A DNA stretch of 38,070 bases from Herbaspirillum sp. RV1423 (GTDB lineage Bacteria; Pseudomonadota; Gammaproteobacteria; Burkholderiales; Burkholderiaceae_D), in assembly GCF_000577615.1 (NCBI RefSeq), contig NZ_CBXX010000042.1, positions 1-38,070 on the forward strand, given 5' to 3'. Shown here piece after piece: positions 33,757 through 38,070 of this stretch (its first letter is position 1; every line of letters begins with the position of its first letter). A program made the position numbers and the translations under genes. The notes beneath the pieces were generated by a model. The model did no database searches. It worked only from the letters and a program-made list of their open reading frames with translations, and was not told the origin of the DNA.

Positions 33757-34164
33757 TTATTCGCCTTGCTGTGCCAGATAGGCGTTAAAGCCGTGATCGA
33801 GGTACGCAGACAGCGGCAATTCGTCGGACAGGACGCCGGCGTCGATTTCCGCCAGTTCGCTGATGCGTTGCCGGTGTTCATGCTCATACAGGCCGGCAAA
33901 CAGCATGACGCCGGCCAGTAACGGAATGGCGACGCCAAGACGGCCGAGCCAGGAGAATGACGATTGCGAGCTGTTGCCGCCAAAGGCGCCGGCCAAGGCG
34001 AATTGAGGGGCGACGGCATGAACCGGCGCGGCTTTTTTCTGGCGGGCAAGTGCAACGCGGCGCGCTGCTGCCAGGCTTTGCGTGGTCGATTCGGGCAGGT
34101 ATTCCAGATTGGCGTCCAGAGCACGCTTTACCCGGTAGGCAAATTGTAGTTCTTTGTTGTTCAT
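33757..34164 (-). CDS. DUF3619 single-helix membrane protein, putative anti-sigma partner
   Basis: ATG 34164, with AAAGGA upstream and a 4-base ATGA overlap with the sigma factor stop, gives 135 residues. The N-terminal half is helical and polar (KELQFAYRVKRALDANLEYL), followed by one transmembrane helix (about 73-92, LGRLGVAIPLLAGVMLFAG) and a short periplasmic tail. Such a cytoplasm-helix-periplasm layout with direct coupling to an ECF sigma factor is that of an anti-sigma factor. The DUF3619 family has no proven function, so this role is inference. No ZAS (HxxxCxxC) zinc motif is present. Confidence 0.78.
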   Translation of the reverse strand: MNNKELQFAYRVKRALDANLEYLPESTTQSLAAARRVALARQKKAAPVHAVAPQFALAGAFGGNSSQSSFSWLGRLGVAIPLLAGVMLFAGLYEHEHRQRISELAEIDAGVLSDELPLSAYLDHGFNAYLAQQGE

Positions 34165-34730
34165 AAACTGATTCCTTTGGCCCTGAGTGCTTGAGCCAGG
34201 GCGTGTGTTGCGCGAGAGCAATGCGTTTTGACGCTGCCCTCGGAACATCCCATAGCCGCGGCTGTCTCGGCGACATCCATGTCTTGCCAGTAACGCATCA
34301 GGAAAGCTTCCCGTTGACGGGCCGGCAGTTTTTGTACTTCGGCATCGATCAATGCGAGCGTTTGCTCGCGCTCAACCTTGTCAGCGCTGGATTCGGCCGC
34401 TTCGGAGCCTTCTTCGGCTTCATAACTTTCCAGCAGGTCAAAGTCTTCCTGGCTTTCGGTGTCGCGTCCGATGCTGGAGAACAGGCTGACCCAGGTCGTG
34501 CGTACTTTTTCCCGGCGGAAAAAATCATGAATAGTGTTTTGCAGGATGCGTTGGAACAGCAGAGGGAGCTCGTCAGTCGGCTTGTCGCCGTATTTTTCGG
34601 CCAGTTTGATCATTGCATCCTGGACAATATCGAGCGCCGCTTCATCCTTTCGCACGGCGTAGACAGCCTGCTTGAAGGCGCGGCGTTCGACATTTTCAAG
34701 AAAATCGGAGAGTTCTTTGTCAGTTGCCAT
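34161..34730 (-). CDS. ECF-type RNA polymerase sigma factor
   Basis: ATG 34730 gives 189 residues. Sigma region 2 covers about 10-76 (ALDIVQDAMIKLAEKYGDKP, the -10-binding helix region, then LQNTIHDFFRREKVRTTW). Region 4 covers about 124-185 with the helix-turn-helix ALIDAEVQKLPARQREAFLM then MDVAETAAAMGCSEGSVKTH. The linker is longer and more acidic (QEDFDLLESYEAEEGSEAAE) than in most ECF factors. No region 3 is seen. It heads the operon sigma - DUF3619 - DUF3106 and is probably controlled by the membrane partner. Confidence 0.9.
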   Translation of the reverse strand: MATDKELSDFLENVERRAFKQAVYAVRKDEAALDIVQDAMIKLAEKYGDKPTDELPLLFQRILQNTIHDFFRREKVRTTWVSLFSSIGRDTESQEDFDLLESYEAEEGSEAAESSADKVEREQTLALIDAEVQKLPARQREAFLMRYWQDMDVAETAAAMGCSEGSVKTHCSRATHALAQALRAKGISL

Positions 34731-35256
34731 GCAGTACGGCTTGTCGATGCGCAGCCGGGAGTAGATGAGTCGAATGCATTTCCGACATGTTGGTGGAATG
34801 TACGGATTTGTAACAAGAGCGCATGCTAGCAAAAAAGCCCTTGCTTGTGGTGGTGTTTATTGGAAATGCACAACTTACGGGCGGTTTTGCAGGCGGTTGC
34901 ACTAAATTAGCTTGACCAAAATGAGGCGACGCATTAACGTGTCAGTCCGCTTCATCAACATGAAGTTCTATGGTCTTTACCGTGGCTACGCATAATGTAG
35001 CGATTGTCAAAGACGCGCTTTATTGAAAAGCTGTTTGTTCTAACCCGCGCCACAAGCGCGAGAAATTCGTAACGGTGTGCTTGCACCAAGGCTGAACGAG
35101 TCGCGCTGAGCGGCATTTTGAACCTCACTACGGTTGGGGCGCAGAAATGACGTGACCGCACAAAGAAGGGATGCCGGAGGAAGCAGGTCAACCAGTGCGG
35201 TTTCGTCAGGAAAGAGCATCCGATCAATCTCCAATGGACCTTGAAAGGAAGTAGTA
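34731..35256. other. 526-base region holding the sigma factor promoter and a long ilvB leader
   Basis: No protein gene is supported here. The left part must contain the promoter of the sigma factor operon (minus strand). A weak ilvB promoter candidate is TTGACC (34912-34917) with TAACGT (34935-34940) 17 bases later, which would make a leader of over 300 bases. Short frames are MKFYGLYRGYA (34960-34995) and a 27-codon frame (35171-35254) that ends just before the ilvB start; neither is rich in Leu, Ile or Val codons. Confidence 0.5.
35046..35087 (+). ncRNA. candidate cis-regulatory RNA structure in the ilvB leader
   Basis: Two adjacent hairpins are visible: CGCGC-CACAA-GCGCG (35046-35060) and GGTGT-GCTT-GCACC (35074-35087). 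They lie about 170-210 bases before ilvB in an otherwise gene-free leader. Betaproteobacterial ilv operons are known to carry conserved leader RNA motifs (ilvH motif). I cannot confirm a match without a covariance search. Confidence 0.35.
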
Positions 35257-36975
35257 ATGAGTGCAGAAAACCTCACCGGCGCGGAGATACTCGTCCGTTG
35301 CCTGGCTGAAGAGGGCGTCGAGCACGTCTTCGGTTATCCCGGCGGCGCCGTGCTTTATATTTACGACGCTATCTTCAAGCAAGATAAATTCCAACACATC
35401 CTGGTACGCCACGAGCAGGCCGCGGTGCATGCAGCGGATGCCTATTCGCGCAGCTCCGAAAAAGTCGGCGTATGCATCGTGACCTCCGGCCCCGGCGTCA
35501 CCAATGCGGTGACCGGTCTGGCGACCGCGTACATGGATTCGATCCCGATGATCGTGATTTCCGGCCAGGTGCCTTCGACCGCAATCGGTCAAGACGCCTT
35601 CCAGGAATGCGACACCGTCGGCATCACCCGCCCTTGCGTCAAGCACAACTTTCTGGTGAAGGATGTGAAAGACCTCGCGGCGACGATGAAAAAGGCTTTC
35701 TATATCGCCACGACCGGCCGTCCCGGTCCGGTGCTGGTCGATATTCCCAAAGACATTTCGATGCATACCTGCGCTTTCGAGTATCCGAAAACCGTGGAGA
35801 TGCGTTCGTACAAACCGGTCGACAAGGGCCACTCGGGCCAGATCCGCAAAGCGCTGCAACTGCTGCTGACGGCCGAGCGCCCGATGATCTATACCGGCGG
35901 CGGCATCATTCTCGCGAATGCGGCGCCGGAGCTGAATAAGCTGGTCGATCGTCTCGGTTTCCCCTGTACCAACACCCTGATGGGGCTGGGCGGCTACCGC
36001 TCCACCAGCGACAAGTTCGTCGGCATGCCAGGCATGCATGGCACGTATGAAGCCAACATGGCCATGCAGCACAGCGACGTGCTGATCGCCATCGGTGCGC
36101 GCTTCGACGATCGCGTGATCGGTAACCCGAAGCACTTCGCATCGAATGCGCGCAAGATTATTCACATTGATATCGACCCATCGTCGATCTCCAAGCGCGT
36201 TAAGGTCGACATTCCCATCGTCGGCAACGTCAAGGACGTGTTGCAGGAATTGCTCGCGCAATTGGATGCCTCGGAAACCAAGCCGAATGCACCGGCGGTG
36301 GCCAACTGGTGGAAGCAGATCAACAAGTGGCGCGAGCGCGAGTGCCTGAAATTCGCGACATCCGACGAAGTCATCAAGCCGCAGGCCGTGGTCCGGAAGG
36401 TATGGGACATCACCAAGGGCGACGCCTTTATCACTTCCGACGTAGGCCAGCACCAGATGTGGGCGGCGCAATACTATGGTTTCGACAAGCCGCGCCGCTG
36501 GATCAATTCCGGCGGCCTCGGCACCATGGGCGTCGGTTTGCCGTACGCCATGGGCGTGCAGAAAGCCAACCCTGACGCGACCGTCGCCTGTATCACCGGC
36601 GAGGCGTCGATCCAGATGTGCATCCAGGAGCTGGCGACCTGCAAGCAATATCACCTGACGCCAAAAATCATTCTGCTGAACAACCGTTTCCTCGGCATGG
36701 TTCGCCAGTGGCAGCAAATCGATTACGGTTCGCGCTACTCCGAGTCCTACATGGATTCCTTGCCCGACTTCACCAAGCTGGCCGAATCGTATGGCCACGT
36801 CGGCATGAAGATCGAAAAACCGGGCGATGTGGACGGCGCGCTGAAGGAAGCGTTCGGCATGAAAGACAAGCTGGTCTTCATGAACTTCATTACGGATCAA
36901 ACCGAAAACGTCTGGCCGATGGTCAAGGCGGGTAAGGGGTTGACTGAAATGCTCTTGGGTTCGGAGGATCTGTAA
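35257..36975 (+). CDS. ilvB: acetolactate synthase large subunit
   Basis: This is the TPP-dependent catalytic subunit (572 residues) for the first shared step of valine/leucine/isoleucine synthesis, condensing pyruvate with pyruvate or 2-ketobutyrate. The catalytic glutamate is E53 in VRHEQAAVHAA, after FGYPGGAVL. The FAD-binding middle domain holds GGYRSTSDKFVGMPGMHGT and IGARFDDRVIGNP. The TPP-diphosphate/Mg motif reads GEASIQM (448-454) and continues to LLNNRFLGMVRQWQ. Its first acidic residue is glutamate where most enzymes have aspartate, which from memory is common in this clade. AAAGGA precedes the ATG. ilvN starts 2 bases after the stop. Confidence 0.95.
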   Translation: MSAENLTGAEILVRCLAEEGVEHVFGYPGGAVLYIYDAIFKQDKFQHILVRHEQAAVHAADAYSRSSEKVGVCIVTSGPGVTNAVTGLATAYMDSIPMIVISGQVPSTAIGQDAFQECDTVGITRPCVKHNFLVKDVKDLAATMKKAFYIATTGRPGPVLVDIPKDISMHTCAFEYPKTVEMRSYKPVDKGHSGQIRKALQLLLTAERPMIYTGGGIILANAAPELNKLVDRLGFPCTNTLMGLGGYRSTSDKFVGMPGMHGTYEANMAMQHSDVLIAIGARFDDRVIGNPKHFASNARKIIHIDIDPSSISKRVKVDIPIVGNVKDVLQELLAQLDASETKPNAPAVANWWKQINKWRERECLKFATSDEVIKPQAVVRKVWDITKGDAFITSDVGQHQMWAAQYYGFDKPRRWINSGGLGTMGVGLPYAMGVQKANPDATVACITGEASIQMCIQELATCKQYHLTPKIILLNNRFLGMVRQWQQIDYGSRYSESYMDSLPDFTKLAESYGHVGMKIEKPGDVDGALKEAFGMKDKLVFMNFITDQTENVWPMVKAGKGLTEMLLGSEDL

Positions 36976-36977
36976 TC

Positions 36978-37469
36978 ATGCGCCATATTGTTTCTGTACT
37001 GCTGGAAAACGAAGCCGGCGCCCTGTCCCGTGTCGTGGGGCTGTTCTCTGCGCGCGGCTACAACATCGAGACTCTGACTGTTGCACCTACCGAAGACGCC
37101 ACTTTGTCGCGCATGACCATCGTGACCAGCGGCTCGGACGACGTGATTGAACAAATCACCAAACACCTGAATCGCCTGATCGAGGTGGTCAAGGTCGTGG
37201 ATCTGACTGAGGGCGCGCATATCGAGCGTGAACTGATGCTGATCAAGGTACGTGCCGTGGGCAAGGAGCGTGAGGAAATGAAGCGTACTGCGGATATTTT
37301 CCGCGGCCGCATCATCGATGTCACCGAAAAGACCTACACCATCGAACTGACCGGCAACAAGGGCAAGCTGGATGCATTTATCGACTCGATCGACCGTGCG
37401 GCGATTCTTGAGACTGTGCGTACCGGCGGCTCCGGCATCGGCCGCGGCGAACGGATCCTCAAAGTCTGA
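36978..37469 (+). CDS. ilvN: acetolactate synthase small (regulatory) subunit
   Basis: This 163-residue regulatory subunit activates the large subunit and confers valine feedback inhibition. An N-terminal ACT domain (about 2-78: HIVSVLLENEAGALSRVVGL, then SARGYNIETLTV) holds the valine-binding loop, followed by the ALS_ss C-terminal domain (about 84-160: ELMLIKVRA, FRGRIIDVTEKTYTIELTG). The length matches the IlvH type. It starts two bases after ilvB, so the subunits are translationally coupled. ilvC follows after 78 AT-rich bases. Confidence 0.95.
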   Translation: MRHIVSVLLENEAGALSRVVGLFSARGYNIETLTVAPTEDATLSRMTIVTSGSDDVIEQITKHLNRLIEVVKVVDLTEGAHIERELMLIKVRAVGKEREEMKRTADIFRGRIIDVTEKTYTIELTGNKGKLDAFIDSIDRAAILETVRTGGSGIGRGERILKV

Positions 37470-37547
37470 TCCTCGACCATCGTTGGTAGCTCTCTCTGTA
37501 TTTAATTCAGTATTGAATATTTTAAAAATTAGTTAATAGGAAAAATC
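37470..37547 (+). promoter_or_regulatory. AT-rich spacer between ilvN and ilvC
   Basis: This 78-base gap is much richer in A and T than the genes beside it and contains TAATTCAGTATTGAATATTT, with the small dyad ATTCA-GTAT-TGAAT. It may hold a separate ilvC promoter; AGG precedes the ilvC start. No terminator is seen, so readthrough from ilvN is also likely. Confidence 0.4.
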
Positions 37548-38070
37548 ATGAAAGTTTTTTACGACAAAGACGCAGACCTGTCCCTGATCAAGAACAAGAA
37601 CGTGACCATCATCGGTTACGGTTCGCAAGGCCACGCGCACGCGCAAAACCTGAAGGACTCCGGCTGCAAGGTCACCGTCGGCCTGCGCAAGGACGGCGCC
37701 TCGTGGAACAAGGCCAAGAACGCCGGCCTGAACGTTGCCGAAGTCAACGACGCCGTCAAGGGCGCGGACGTCGTCATGATCCTGCTGCCGGATGAAAACA
37801 TCGGCCAGGTCTATGCCGAAAACGTCGCACCGCACGCCAAGCAAGGCGCCACCGTGGCCTTCGCGCACGGCTTCAACATCCACTACGGCCAGGTCGTGCC
37901 GCGCGCCGACCTGGACATCATCATGATCGCACCGAAGGCTCCGGGTCATACCGTGCGTTCGACCTACACCCAGGGCGGCGGGGTGCCGCACCTGATCGCC
38001 GTGTATCAGGACAAGTCCGGCACCGCGCGCGACGTTGCGCTGTCGTACGCCACCGCCAACGGCGGCGGCC
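37548..38070 (+). CDS. ilvC: ketol-acid reductoisomerase, 5' part (cut by window edge)
   Basis: The first 174 codons of ilvC are present and the gene runs off the window (usual length about 338). The enzyme isomerises and reduces acetolactate or acetohydroxybutyrate with NADPH and Mg in branched-chain amino acid synthesis. The N-terminal Rossmann motif is [15 protein letters not shown], then [13 protein letters not shown] (NADPH-specific loop), [14 protein letters not shown] and [13 protein letters not shown], ending in [12 protein letters not shown], all class I KARI signatures. It is downstream of ilvBN in the classic ilvBNC order. Confidence 0.95.
   Translation, partial: MKVFYDKDADLSLIKNKNVTIIGYGSQGHAHAQNLKDSGCKVTVGLRKDGASWNKAKNAGLNVAEVNDAVKGADVVMILLPDENIGQVYAENVAPHAKQGATVAFAHGFNIHYGQVVPRADLDIIMIAPKAPGHTVRSTYTQGGGVPHLIAVYQDKSGTARDVALSYATANGGG

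Noticed and set aside
34960..34995. MKFYGLYRGYA as an ilv attenuator leader peptide
   Set aside because: It has no Ile or Val and a single Leu codon, no ribosome site, and no adjoining terminator/antiterminator pair.
35224..36900. 558-codon open frame on the minus strand
   Set aside because: It is antisense to ilvB, which is certain. Its Asp/His/Gly/Val-rich product is typical of a reverse-strand shadow.
1..38070. CRISPR array, tRNA/rRNA genes, insertion sequences or prophage
   Set aside because: No regularly spaced repeats, no cloverleaf or rRNA sequence, no transposase or integrase motifs and no flanking terminal repeats with target duplications were seen.

Overview
The window is a 38 kb piece of a GC-rich betaproteobacterial chromosome. 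Gene families, gene order (suhB/trmJ divergent, ilvB-ilvN-ilvC, hslO with a gamma carbonic anhydrase, an ECF sigma factor with DUF3619 and DUF3106) and codon use point to Burkholderiales, most likely Oxalobacteraceae (Herbaspirillum/Collimonas-like). That placement is an inference from family knowledge, not a search. I see no rRNA, tRNA, CRISPR array, phage or insertion sequence.

Layout. 1-2.2 kb: D-amino acid dehydrogenase (dadA) with a divergent Lrp-type regulator. 2.4-5 kb: an FdhF/YdeP-type molybdopterin oxidoreductase and a small winged-helix protein, meeting a MocR-type GntR/aminotransferase regulator tail to tail. 6.6-11.5 kb: an operon behind a near-consensus Fur box. It encodes a PepSY membrane protein, a secreted DUF2271 protein, a secreted DUF4198 protein, an ApbE flavin transferase and a membrane-anchored flavodoxin/FNR reductase. 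11.5-18.5 kb: a YtfL/PaeA-type CorC transporter, an exported Lig E-type ATP-dependent DNA ligase, a TM2 protein, an EamA exporter with a divergent AraC regulator, a DHA2 MFS transporter and a DUF4197 protein. 18.6-22.2 kb: a probable accessory block (MFS transporter, serine hydrolase, divergent LysR) with less GC-biased sequence. 22.2-32.3 kb: mostly core genes (GNAT, rhlE, alpha/beta hydrolase, VOC, suhB, trmJ, RsuA-type pseudouridine synthase, hslO, gamma carbonic anhydrase, DUF455, lipoprotein, lipase). 32.4-34.7 kb: an RDD protein and the cluster ECF sigma - DUF3619 - DUF3106. 34.7-38.07 kb: a 526-bp leader followed by ilvB, ilvN and the start of ilvC, which is cut by the window edge.

The most interesting system is the Fur-box operon. 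The DUF2271 protein carries DGVSGAT, the motif that ApbE enzymes modify with FMN, and apbE lies two genes downstream. The operon also encodes a PepSY membrane protein with histidines near its helices, a secreted DUF4198 protein predicted to begin with histidine after signal cleavage, and an NAD(P)H flavoreductase with two membrane helices. Together they read as an iron-starvation-induced electron route from the cytoplasm to a flavinylated periplasmic protein, perhaps for reductive metal or siderophore handling. The parts are known families; the assembled function is inferred.

A second system worth attention is the ECF sigma factor with a one-helix DUF3619 partner of anti-sigma topology and a secreted DUF3106 protein carrying four LTxxQ-like motifs, which resembles a sigma/anti-sigma/periplasmic-sensor set.
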